A DNA stretch of 64,000 bases, taken from the NCBI GenBank assembly GCA_037721215.1, contig JBBJNV010000016.1, positions 27,532 to 91,531 of the forward strand. The letters are read 5' to 3'. The notes below the pieces were generated by a model, which ran no database searches, was not told the origin of the DNA, and saw nothing but the letters and a program-made list of their open reading frames with translations. The DNA is from Gemmatimonadaceae bacterium (GTDB lineage Bacteria; Gemmatimonadota; Gemmatimonadetes; Gemmatimonadales; Gemmatimonadaceae). Both the position numbers and the translations under genes were made by a program. Of this stretch, positions 57,151-64,000 are shown piece by piece; the stretch's first letter is position 1, and the number at the start of each line of letters is the position of its first letter.

Positions 57151-57912
57151 ATGCAACCGCTGGTGACGGAATCGATAGTTCTGCACACGTTCCACTATCT
57201 CGAAACGTCGCTGATAATTCGGCTCATGACACGCGAGGCCGGTATTCAATCGGTGCTGGCCCGCGGCGCGCGCAACTCCAAAAAAAGATTTGGCGGAGCG
57301 CTCGATCTTTTCGCTCAGGGCGCAGCCGAGATTCACATGCGCCCCAACAGGGAGCTGCAGGCGCTGACGGGGTTGGATGTAACGCGCGCGAGGCCCCGCC
57401 TCGCGACTGACGTCGGGAGATTCACCGCTGGCTCGATGATCGCCGAGCTGGCGCTCCGCTCCTCCAGTGACGAGCCGTCGCCAGCGCTGTTCAATGCCGT
57501 TGAGGAAAGCCTCGACCGGATAGTGGATGCAGAGGGGAGTACGATTGTCGAGTCCGCGCTGTCCGGTGCCTGGCTGATTGTCGCTTCGCTGGGCTTCAGC
57601 CCCTCTCTCGATGGCTGCGCCAACTGCGATTCCGTTTTCAAACGTGACGCTGCTGTTGGCTTCTCACATGCCGCCGGTGGTGCGCTCTGCGCCCGGTGCC
57701 GGCTGAGCGCTGCCGGCAGCCGCCTGCTGCCATCATCGGCGCGTGATGCAATCAGGTTGTGGGTGGGAGGGGGAAGGGTAACCGGTCTTCCGGCATTGGA
57801 AGCCAAAGCGCATCAGCGGCTGTTACGCGAATTTGTCGGTGAGCATGTGAGCGGCGATCGCGAGCTTCGCGCTTTCAAGGTGTGGGAGGAGGGAAGCTGG
57901 AGCGCGTCGTGA
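57151..57912 (+). CDS. recO: DNA repair protein RecO
   Basis: RecO promotes RecA loading and strand annealing. The 253-residue protein begins with the OB domain (TESIVLHTFHYLETSLIIRLMTREAG and VLARGARNSKKRFGG), then a helical domain. A zinc ribbon is present with CANC (near 155) and CARC (near 177), as in many RecO. It starts 8 bases after btuB and may be in its own transcript. Confidence 0.92.
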   Translation: MQPLVTESIVLHTFHYLETSLIIRLMTREAGIQSVLARGARNSKKRFGGALDLFAQGAAEIHMRPNRELQALTGLDVTRARPRLATDVGRFTAGSMIAELALRSSSDEPSPALFNAVEESLDRIVDAEGSTIVESALSGAWLIVASLGFSPSLDGCANCDSVFKRDAAVGFSHAAGGALCARCRLSAAGSRLLPSSARDAIRLWVGGGRVTGLPALEAKAHQRLLREFVGEHVSGDRELRAFKVWEEGSWSAS

Positions 57913-57994
57913 AATACAACTCCTCAGGGGGTGGAGCATGCCGTGAGTTGCAGCTTGCTGTGATCAATGATCCTGCCTCAGCGCCGCTCCTGCG

Positions 57995-59884
57995 ATGATT
58001 CTGGGTACTGCAGGGCACATCGATCACGGAAAGACGACGCTTGTGAAGGCTCTCACTGGTGTCGATACCGACCGCCTGCCGGAGGAGAAGAAGCGCGGCA
58101 TTACCATCGATCTCGGTTTCGCGCCTCTGGTACTCGATGACGCTGGAACGATCGGCATCGTCGATGTGCCGGGCCATGAGGGATTCATCCGCACCATGCT
58201 TGCGGGAGCGAGCGGCATTGACATCGGCCTTCTGGTAATTGCTGCCGACGAAGGCGTGATGCCGCAGACTCGCGAGCATCTCGACATCCTCTCACTGTTG
58301 AAGATTCAGCAGGTGATCGTGGCCCTGGCAAAGTCCGACCTGGCCGACACCGAGTGGCTGGGACTTGTCCGCGATGAGGTTGATTCTCTTCTCGAGCCGA
58401 CAGCCTACGGGGGCAGTCGCGTCATACCTGTGTCGGCTCGCACAGGCGAGGGCCTGGCGGAGCTTCGGAGCGCCATCTCGGCCGCTGCTGCAATGGTATC
58501 TCCCCGCAATGTCGAAACCGATCTGTTTCGCATGCCGGTTGATCGTGTGTTCTCGGTCAGGGGAACCGGAACCGTGGTAACGGGAACAATCTGGAGTGGT
58601 TCAGTCGCGCGTGAATCGATGGTGACACTTTATCCCGGCAGTCGGCAATTGCGCGTTCGCGCGGTGGAAACGCACGGAGCCGCCATCACGTCCGCCCGTG
58701 CTGGAGAACGAACCGCGCTCGCCCTCGCGGGGTGCGACGTCTCCGAGGTAGGCCGGGGGAGCGTGCTGGTTGGCGACCCGGCCTGGGTTGAGACCAGCGA
58801 GATCGATGCTGAGCTTGAGATCCATGCGAGTGCGCCGAGAATAACGTCCCGAACGCGGCTTCGGTTCCATCTGGGGACCTCTGACGTCGGCTGTCGAGTC
58901 GCCGGCCGGGGAGCTTCTGACCCGGCGGATGCCCTGGGCGCGCGCTCACGTATCGTGCTCGAGCATCCGGTGATCGCACGTGGCGGTGACCACTTCGTGC
59001 TGCGGTATCCATCTCCCCCTGCCACGATCGGCGGCGGAACGGTGCTAGATCCATATCCACCGAGAAGGCGGCGGTCGAGCGGCGGCGGGGCGCGCCGGCA
59101 ACTCCCGGATGGCGACGCCGTGGTTCACTCGCAACTGGATCGGATGCTCGCGGCCTCAGGCCTGGCCGGGGTGCGATATTCGTCTCTGCCCATCCGCCTC
59201 GGCCTGCCGGCCGCGGAGACAGCAGCACACTGTGCTGCGGCACGATGCTACATCGTCAACGGGCGGTCATATGCGGGTTCTGTGATCGACCAGACGGCCA
59301 ATGCGGTCGTGCAGAATATTTCAGCACACGCAGCAAACTTTACGCTCGAACCCGGTGTCTCACTTCAGACGCTTCGAGCTGCTTTCAGAGCCGAACCCGC
59401 GGTTATCGATGCGGTATTGAATCGTCTTGTGGGTGAGGGGAAGATTGAGCTGGATGGGGGATTTGCACGGCCCGCCGGCTGGAAGCCGGAGCTCAATGCA
59501 GATGAACAAAGGATCAGCGATTCGATCGTGCAGGCGATTCGCGATCAACCAAATGAGCCGCCAGGTGTACATGAACTGAGCGAAAAGTTTGGACCTCGGA
59601 CGGGCACGTTGCTGCGAAAGCTCGACCGGGATGGTGTTCTGAAACGCGTTTCGGACGACCGGTATTATTCGAGCGAGGCTGTCACGGGAATCGTCGGGCT
59701 GGTACGGGCGGCGCTGGTGCCAGGCAGGTTGTACAGTCCGGCGGAGTTGAGGGATGTTGTTGGCGTGTCGAGGAAATACCTGATTCCGCTGCTCGAGTTT
59801 TTCGACAGGACAGGAGTGACGGAAAGGGCGATGGCGGGACGGCGGATTCTGCCGCCGCGAAGGCCAGTAGCGGCAGAAAAGTGA
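57995..59884 (+). CDS. selB: Selenocysteine-specific elongation factor SelB
   Basis: SelB delivers Sec-tRNA to UGA codons with a SECIS. The 629-residue protein has the G domain with GTAGHIDHGKTTLVKAL, KKRGITIDLGFA, DVPGHE and AKSD in the NKxD position, followed by beta-barrel domains II and III, then winged-helix repeats (about 430-629). The gene indicates that selenocysteine is or was used in this cell. No selA, selC or selD and no clear selenoprotein with an in-frame UGA are in the window. Confidence 0.92.
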   Translation: MILGTAGHIDHGKTTLVKALTGVDTDRLPEEKKRGITIDLGFAPLVLDDAGTIGIVDVPGHEGFIRTMLAGASGIDIGLLVIAADEGVMPQTREHLDILSLLKIQQVIVALAKSDLADTEWLGLVRDEVDSLLEPTAYGGSRVIPVSARTGEGLAELRSAISAAAAMVSPRNVETDLFRMPVDRVFSVRGTGTVVTGTIWSGSVARESMVTLYPGSRQLRVRAVETHGAAITSARAGERTALALAGCDVSEVGRGSVLVGDPAWVETSEIDAELEIHASAPRITSRTRLRFHLGTSDVGCRVAGRGASDPADALGARSRIVLEHPVIARGGDHFVLRYPSPPATIGGGTVLDPYPPRRRRSSGGGARRQLPDGDAVVHSQLDRMLAASGLAGVRYSSLPIRLGLPAAETAAHCAAARCYIVNGRSYAGSVIDQTANAVVQNISAHAANFTLEPGVSLQTLRAAFRAEPAVIDAVLNRLVGEGKIELDGGFARPAGWKPELNADEQRISDSIVQAIRDQPNEPPGVHELSEKFGPRTGTLLRKLDRDGVLKRVSDDRYYSSEAVTGIVGLVRAALVPGRLYSPAELRDVVGVSRKYLIPLLEFFDRTGVTERAMAGRRILPPRRPVAAEK

Positions 59885-59916
59885 TTCGTCCGTTCGGCAG
59901 TTGGATGTGTGGCGGC

Positions 59917-59945
59917 TTGACACTCCTTAAAAGCGGGCGTAGCTT
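59917..59945 (+). promoter_or_regulatory. Promoter of the sorting-domain protein gene (TTGACA-17-TAGCTT)
   Basis: TTGACA (59917-59922) and TAGCTT (59940-59945) are 17 bases apart, identical in both hexamers to the asnS promoter. The expected start near 59952 gives a leader of about 68 bases with GGAG (60011-60014) 5 bases before the ATG. This is the clearest promoter of the window. Confidence 0.8.
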
Positions 59946-60019
59946 GGCCGCATCGAGTAAGAGAACACCCAGTTACAGGAGCTTTCCAAAAAACTTTATT
60001 TGTCTGCACTGGAGCAAAA

Positions 60020-60478
60020 ATGAAACACCTGTGGGTAGCACTGATTGTGCTTGCCCTCGGCGCATTCATGCCAGGTGATCTGTCGGCTCAGGGAATTTCA
60101 CCCCAGTCCGGCAGAGTACGTGGCCCCGGATTGGAGCTCGGCCAGAATTTTCCGAATCCAGTCGTTGAAAGTACCAGAATTCCGTTCACCGTTGGCGATG
60201 GTGCCGGCTGTTCGGATTCCGGAAGATTGCATCGCGTTAGCCTGCAGATCTACAATGTTCTTGCGCAGCCGATTGCTGTGCCGGTTCTGCAGGGCGGAAC
60301 GGGGAATGTCGCTGGTGGAGAGCTGATCGACGGTTTGTTGTTGACATGTAACCAGTACATCGCTTTCTGGGATGGTAAGGACACCAGAAGCCAGCAGGAT
60401 GTAGGATCGGGCGTCTATCTGTATCGGTTGGAAGTTGATGGCAGGCCGGTAACCAAGAAGATGCTCGTGTCGAAATAG
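60020..60478 (+). CDS. Secreted stand-alone FlgD/T9SS-type-A-like sorting-domain protein
   Basis: A 152-residue exported protein: signal peptide MKHLWVALIVLALGAFMPGDLSAQG, then almost nothing but a sorting-type domain. It has LGQNFPNPVVESTRIPFTVG, VSLQIYNVLAQPIAVPVL, AFWDGKDTRSQQDVGSGVYLYRLEVDG and KKMLVSK, matching the FlgD Ig-like / T9SS type A consensus normally found as a C-terminal tag on large secreted proteins. Here no cargo is attached. A Cys pair within the domain (CSDSG and LTCNQ) may form a disulfide. It has its own promoter and terminator. Confidence 0.75.
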   Translation: MKHLWVALIVLALGAFMPGDLSAQGISPQSGRVRGPGLELGQNFPNPVVESTRIPFTVGDGAGCSDSGRLHRVSLQIYNVLAQPIAVPVLQGGTGNVAGGELIDGLLLTCNQYIAFWDGKDTRSQQDVGSGVYLYRLEVDGRPVTKKMLVSK

Positions 60479-60499
60479 CGGTTTGGAGCTGGCAGTACG

Positions 60500-60531
60500 A
60501 ACGCGCCCCATTTGTGGGGCGCGTTCTTTTT
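60500..60531 (+). terminator. Intrinsic terminator after the sorting-domain gene
   Basis: AACGCGCCCCA (60500-60510) pairs perfectly with TGGGGCGCGTT (60515-60525) around a TTTG loop, followed by C and five Ts (60527-60531). A strong 11-bp hairpin; it ends the monocistronic gene upstream and argues that the in-frame ATG at 60512, inside this hairpin, is not the clpB start. Confidence 0.9.
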
Positions 60532-60574
60532 GTCTGTTACCGCGGCGGGCACCCACATTGCACGGTTGAATGAC

Positions 60575-63190
60575 ATGATCAACGCAGATCGGCTGACGGT
60601 AAAATCTGGCGAGGCTCTGAACGACGCTGTAGCGCTCGCACGGCGTGCCGGCAATCCGCTTATTTACGACCTCCATCTTCTGCTCGCACTGCTTGCTCAG
60701 GATGAGGGAATAGTGGTTTCCGTTCTCCAGAAGCTCGGCGCGAGCATCGCGTCGCTACGGGATCAGTGCGAAAAGGAAGTGGCAAGATATCCCAGGCAGA
60801 GCGACGCGCAGCCCAACGCATCGCGCGAGCTAAGCCAGGTTTTCGACCGGGCGGAAGAGGAAGCCCGGGCCCTCGGCGATGACTTTGTTTCAACGGAGCA
60901 TCTCCTGGTGGCGCTGTCGGATGTAAAAGCCACTGATTCGAAACGGTTGCTGAACGGCGTGGGCGCAACGCGCCAGGCGCTGCTCGATTCTCTCAAGGCC
61001 GTTCGCGGCACACATCGCGTTGCAGACCAGAGCCCCGAAAATCAGTATCAGGCATTACAGCGCTATACTCGCGATCTCACTGATGCCGCACGCCGTGGCA
61101 AGCTCGATCCGGTCATCGGACGAGACGAGGAGATTCGCCGCGTGATCCAGGTTCTGTCGCGGCGCACCAAGAACAATCCGGTGCTGATCGGAGAGCCGGG
61201 CGTCGGCAAGACCGCTATCGCTGAAGGCCTGGCGCAGCGAATAATGAACGGCGACGTGCCGGAAGGCCTGAAAAACAAACAACTGCTTGCGCTGGACCTT
61301 GGCGCTCTCATCGCTGGTGCCAAATTTCGGGGTGAGTTCGAAGAGCGCCTCAAGGCCGTTCTCAAGGAAATCACGGAAGCAGACGGGAAGTTCGTCATCT
61401 TCATCGACGAGATGCACACGATCGTCGGTGCGGGCCGCGCAGAAGGATCGATGGACGCTGGCAACATGCTCAAGCCGCTTCTCGCGCGCGGCGCGCTCCG
61501 TGTTGTCGGCGCGACAACCCTGGATGAGTACCGGAAGCACGTCGAGAAGGACGCCGCGCTCGAACGCCGGTTTCAACCGGTTTACGTGGGTGAGCCGAGC
61601 GTCGAAAGCACAATCGCGATTCTCCGTGGACTCAAGGAACGTTACGAGGTCCATCACGGAGTACGCATCACCGATGGCGCGATCGTCTCGGCGGCGACTC
61701 TGTCCAATCGGTATATCGGCGATCGTTTCCTTCCCGACAAGGCTATCGATCTTATCGATGAGGCGGCTTCACGGCTTCGCATCGAGATCGATTCCATGCC
61801 CCAGGAAATCGATGAGGTCGAACGGCGAATCACACAGCTGGAGATCGAGCGCCAGGCGCTTCAGAAGGAAAAAGACAAGGCGTCGGTCGAGCGCCGCGGT
61901 GCACTGGAGCGCGAGCTTGCCGATCTGCGCGAGAAGTCGAGCGGCATGAAGACCCAGTGGCAGATGGAAAAAGAAACGCTCGGCAGCGTCGGCAGAATCA
62001 AGCAGCGGATGGAAGAGGCTCGCATGCAAGCCGAGCAGGCCACTCGATCTGGTGACCTCGCGAAAGCAGCGGAGTTGACTTACGGCACCGTCCCCGCCCT
62101 TGAGCGTGACATGCTCGAGGCCGAACAGCAGCTTGCCAGCAAGCAGGTCGGCGGTCGCCAGTTTCTGAAGGAGGAAGTGACAGCGGATGATGTGGCCGAG
62201 ATTGTCGCGAAGTGGACGGGTATTCCTGTAACGCGAATGCTCGAAGGCGAGCGCGAACGGCTCACTCGTCTCGAGAGTCTTCTCTCTGAGCGCGTGGTCG
62301 GACAGTCCGAGGCGGTGCAGGCGGTTGCGAACGCGGTCCGGAGATCGCGCGCAGGATTACAGGATCCCAATCGCCCGATCGGCTCTTTCATTTTTCTCGG
62401 GCCCACCGGGGTGGGGAAGACGGAGACGGCGCGCGCACTTGCGGAATTCCTGTTCGACGACGAACAGGCGATGGTCCGCATTGACATGTCCGAGTACATG
62501 GAGAAGCATGCAGTCGCGCGACTCATCGGAGCGCCGCCGGGATATGTGGGTTTCGAAGAGGGAGGGCAACTTACTGAAGCCGTGCGCCGACGACCGTATT
62601 CGGTGGTCCTGTTTGACGAGATCGAGAAGGCGCATCCAGACGTGTTCAACATCCTGTTGCAGATTCTGGACGACGGTCGCCTCACGGATTCGCAGGGCCG
62701 AACGGTGAACTTCCGGAACTCGGTTATCATCATGACGTCGAACATCGGCAGCGCGTTCATTCTCGAGCGCGGCACGGACGACTGGGCGCTTGTCGAGACC
62801 CAGGTCACCGAGATGCTACGCCAGCATTTCCGTCCCGAGTTTCTCAATCGTGTGGATGACGTCATCATATTCCGCCCGCTTGGCCGAGAGCAGATCGACC
62901 ATATCATCGGTCTGCAGCTCGGGCGGTTCGACAAGCTTCTTGCGGATCGCAAGTTGACCATGCGACTGACGCCCGCGGCGCGCCAGTTGCTTGCTACTGA
63001 AGGTTACGACCCCGCGTTTGGCGCGCGCCCTTTGAAGAGAGCGATTCAGCGGATGGTTCAGAATCCACTCGCGCTTGCGGTTCTCGAGGGCCGGTTTGGT
63101 GAGGGGGATACGCTGGTTGGGGACATCGGCGACGACGGCCAGCTCGGGTTCACCAGCGCTGAGCTGGCGCCGTCGCCACACGACGGATGA
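60575..63190 (+). CDS. clpB: ATP-dependent chaperone ClpB
   Basis: ClpB is a hexameric disaggregase working with DnaK. From ATG 60575 ([18 protein letters not shown]) it has 871 residues: N-domain repeats (about 1-145), NBD1 with GEPGVGKT and the loop [16 protein letters not shown], the coiled M-domain (about 395-520), NBD2 with [48 protein letters not shown], and the C-terminal [14 protein letters not shown] 60575 is chosen over the in-frame 60512, which is in the terminator. It overlaps tadA by 4 bases. Confidence 0.96.
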   Translation: MINADRLTVKSGEALNDAVALARRAGNPLIYDLHLLLALLAQDEGIVVSVLQKLGASIASLRDQCEKEVARYPRQSDAQPNASRELSQVFDRAEEEARALGDDFVSTEHLLVALSDVKATDSKRLLNGVGATRQALLDSLKAVRGTHRVADQSPENQYQALQRYTRDLTDAARRGKLDPVIGRDEEIRRVIQVLSRRTKNNPVLIGEPGVGKTAIAEGLAQRIMNGDVPEGLKNKQLLALDLGALIAGAKFRGEFEERLKAVLKEITEADGKFVIFIDEMHTIVGAGRAEGSMDAGNMLKPLLARGALRVVGATTLDEYRKHVEKDAALERRFQPVYVGEPSVESTIAILRGLKERYEVHHGVRITDGAIVSAATLSNRYIGDRFLPDKAIDLIDEAASRLRIEIDSMPQEIDEVERRITQLEIERQALQKEKDKASVERRGALERELADLREKSSGMKTQWQMEKETLGSVGRIKQRMEEARMQAEQATRSGDLAKAAELTYGTVPALERDMLEAEQQLASKQVGGRQFLKEEVTADDVAEIVAKWTGIPVTRMLEGERERLTRLESLLSERVVGQSEAVQAVANAVRRSRAGLQDPNRPIGSFIFLGPTGVGKTETARALAEFLFDDEQAMVRIDMSEYMEKHAVARLIGAPPGYVGFEEGGQLTEAVRRRPYSVVLFDEIEKAHPDVFNILLQILDDGRLTDSQGRTVNFRNSVIIMTSNIGSAFILERGTDDWALVETQVTEMLRQHFRPEFLNRVDDVIIFRPLGREQIDHIIGLQLGRFDKLLADRKLTMRLTPAARQLLATEGYDPAFGARPLKRAIQRMVQNPLALAVLEGRFGEGDTLVGDIGDDGQLGFTSAELAPSPHDG

Positions 63191-63687
63191 GCAGCCCGAA
63201 CGAGGACGACCGGCTGTCGCGGTTTACGACGGACGAGCAGTTCATGCGGAATGCCATTGCGATAGCGCATGATGGTGTCCGCCAGAACGAAGTGCCGGTT
63301 GGCGCGATTGTTGTGCGCGGGTCATCGATCGTGGCCGGTGCGAACAACAGGACCGTACGCGACCAGGATGCCACCGCGCACGCGGAGATGATCGCGATTC
63401 GAGAGGCATGCGCGTCGCTGGATCGGTGGAGGCTCGACGACTGCACCCTTTATGTCACGCTGGAACCCTGCGCCATGTGTGCGGGAGCGATCGTACTCGC
63501 GAGGATGAAGCGTGTGGTCTTTGGCGCGTGGGATGACAAGGCCGGGATGGCCGGATCGGTTGACGACATTCTGAGGCATCCACGCCTCAACCATTCGCCG
63601 GAAGTGCAGGGAGGTCTTCTCGACGACGATTGCGCGGTGATGCTCACGGATTTTTTCGAATCTAGGCGGTTGCCAGCAGAGCCGTAG
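63187..63687 (+). CDS. tadA: tRNA-specific adenosine deaminase
   Basis: TadA makes inosine at position 34 of tRNA-Arg(ACG). The 166-residue protein has the zinc site [12 protein letters not shown] (His, catalytic Glu) and [23 protein letters not shown] with two Cys ligands, plus the specific [16 protein letters not shown] and HSPEVQGG segments. Its N-terminal 20 residues are variable. It sits just upstream of two tRNA genes. Confidence 0.93.
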   Translation: MSSPNEDDRLSRFTTDEQFMRNAIAIAHDGVRQNEVPVGAIVVRGSSIVAGANNRTVRDQDATAHAEMIAIREACASLDRWRLDDCTLYVTLEPCAMCAGAIVLARMKRVVFGAWDDKAGMAGSVDDILRHPRLNHSPEVQGGLLDDDCAVMLTDFFESRRLPAEP

Positions 63688-63724
63688 CGGCTGATTGGTG
63701 ACCTCGCGGCGGCGGCCTGAATCG

Positions 63725-63753
63725 TTGATTCGATTGCGCCAACCGGATAACTT
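63725..63753 (+). promoter_or_regulatory. Promoter of the tRNA-Ser pair (TTGATT-17-TAACTT)
   Basis: TTGATT (63725-63730) and TAACTT (63748-63753) with 17-base spacing lie 15 bases before the first tRNA, in the same pattern as other promoters in the window. Confidence 0.65.
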
Positions 63754-63768
63754 TCAAAGCTGGACACT

Positions 63769-63855
63769 GGACAGGTGGCCGAGTGGTTGAAGGCACCGGT
63801 CTCGAAAACCGGCGTACCGGCAACGGTATCGAGAGTTCGAATCTCTCCCTGTCCG
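63769..63855 (+). tRNA. tRNA-Ser, anticodon CGA
   Basis: An 87-base cloverleaf. The acceptor stem GGACAGG pairs with CCTGTCC (63848-63854), with discriminator G 63855. The D-loop is GTGGTTGAAGGC, the anticodon loop is CTCGAAA with anticodon CGA reading UCG, and a long variable arm typical of tRNA-Ser precedes the T arm GAGAG-TTCGAAT-CTCTC. CCA is not encoded. Confidence 0.95.
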
Positions 63856-63859
63856 TTCG

Positions 63860-63890
63860 CTGTTCCCGTCGTGACTGAGCGTGGGAACAG
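63860..63890 (+). other. Hairpin between the two tRNA-Ser genes
   Basis: CTGTTCCC (63860-63867) pairs with GGGAACAG (63883-63890) around a 15-base loop. It lacks a T-run, so it is more likely a processing element or spacer structure than a terminator. Confidence 0.3.
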
Positions 63891-63915
63891 TCCTCCTGGA
63901 AGGAAAACGATGTGA

Positions 63916-64000
63916 GGACGGGTGGCCGAGTGGTTTAAGGCGCACGCCTGGAAAGCGTGTGTACGTGAAAGCGTACCGAGAGTTCGAATCTCTCTCCGTC
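63916..64000 (+). tRNA. tRNA-Ser, anticodon GGA (3' end cut by window edge)
   Basis: The acceptor stem begins GGACGGG at 63916. The anticodon loop CTGGAAA gives anticodon GGA (codons UCC/UCU), a long variable arm follows, and T arm GAGAG-TTCGAAT-CTCTC leads to TCCGTC at the window edge. Only about two bases (last pair and discriminator) are missing. It is very similar in its first 25 bases and T arm to the upstream tRNA-Ser, as expected of isoacceptors in tandem. Confidence 0.92.

Noticed and set aside
57913..57994. tRNA-Sec (selC) between recO and selB
   Set aside because: No cloverleaf with a UCA anticodon can be drawn from these 82 bases.
60512..60574. In-frame ATG 60512 as clpB start
   Set aside because: It lies in the loop and arm of a strong terminator, and the encoded 21 residues are unlike ClpB.
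1..64000. CRISPR arrays, insertion sequences, prophage
   Set aside because: No regularly spaced repeats, transposase or integrase motifs, or phage structural genes were seen.

Overview
The window is a dense, GC-rich stretch of bacterial chromosome. Genes are packed with 1-20 base overlaps (ATGA, GTGA, TTGA junctions), and many start with GTG or TTG. The cell is a diderm: there are lipoproteins, a TonB-dependent receptor, a TonB-C protein and an outer-membrane barrel. The mix of a dcw division cluster, a complete mannose-type PTS with HprK, SelB, a B12 uptake operon and a FlgD/T9SS-like sorting-domain protein best fits Gemmatimonadota. That placement is an inference from gene content and protein flavour; no rRNA is present to confirm it.

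Layout. 1-7.4 kb: end of the division and cell-wall cluster (ftsW, murG, murC, ftsQ, ftsA, ftsZ) and an M23 peptidase. 7.4-15.8 kb: a MauE-thioredoxin fusion, ftsY, recG, a lipoprotein plus membrane histidine kinase on the minus strand, asnS and mazG. 15.9-24.8 kb: alr, deoB and cdd, then a lipoprotein, an outer-membrane protein, a REC-histidine kinase hybrid and two methylthiotransferases (MtaB-like, MiaB). 24.8-33 kb: comEC, a small HExxH protein, fbp, the large subunit of a B12-dependent mutase, and a methyltransferase / acetyltransferase-like / cytochrome P450 trio. 33-42 kb: fmdB, argS, a PfkB kinase, purM, the riboflavin genes ribD-ribE-ribBA-ribH, nusB and a glycosyltransferase. 42-49 kb: hpf, hprK, PTS EIIA-B-C-D, ptsH, ptsI and metK. 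49-52 kb: a BsuPI-like lipoprotein, a TonB-C protein, a DUF151 nuclease and a secreted/anchored protein. 52-57 kb: a cobalamin riboswitch with a terminator controlling btuF-btuC-btuD-btuB. 57-64 kb: recO, selB, a stand-alone sorting-domain protein with its own promoter and terminator, clpB, tadA and two tandem tRNA-Ser genes.

Regulation. At least four promoters share TTGAnn-17 nt-TA(A/G)CTT, a -10 element unlike TATAAT, and may describe the housekeeping promoter of this organism. The cobalamin riboswitch ends in an intrinsic terminator whose loop contains the btuF ATG. A 12-bp inverted repeat flanks the fmdB promoter and abuts its start codon.

There is no sign of phage, insertion sequence, CRISPR array or rRNA. 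Apart from the P450 trio and the 49-50.5 kb lipoprotein/TonB pair, most content is core metabolism and information processing. No gap between genes exceeds 300 bases. I found no clearly new multi-gene system; the best leads are the riboswitch/terminator/start-codon overlap, the probable N-terminal frameshift in comEC, the P450 trio and the shared promoter motif.
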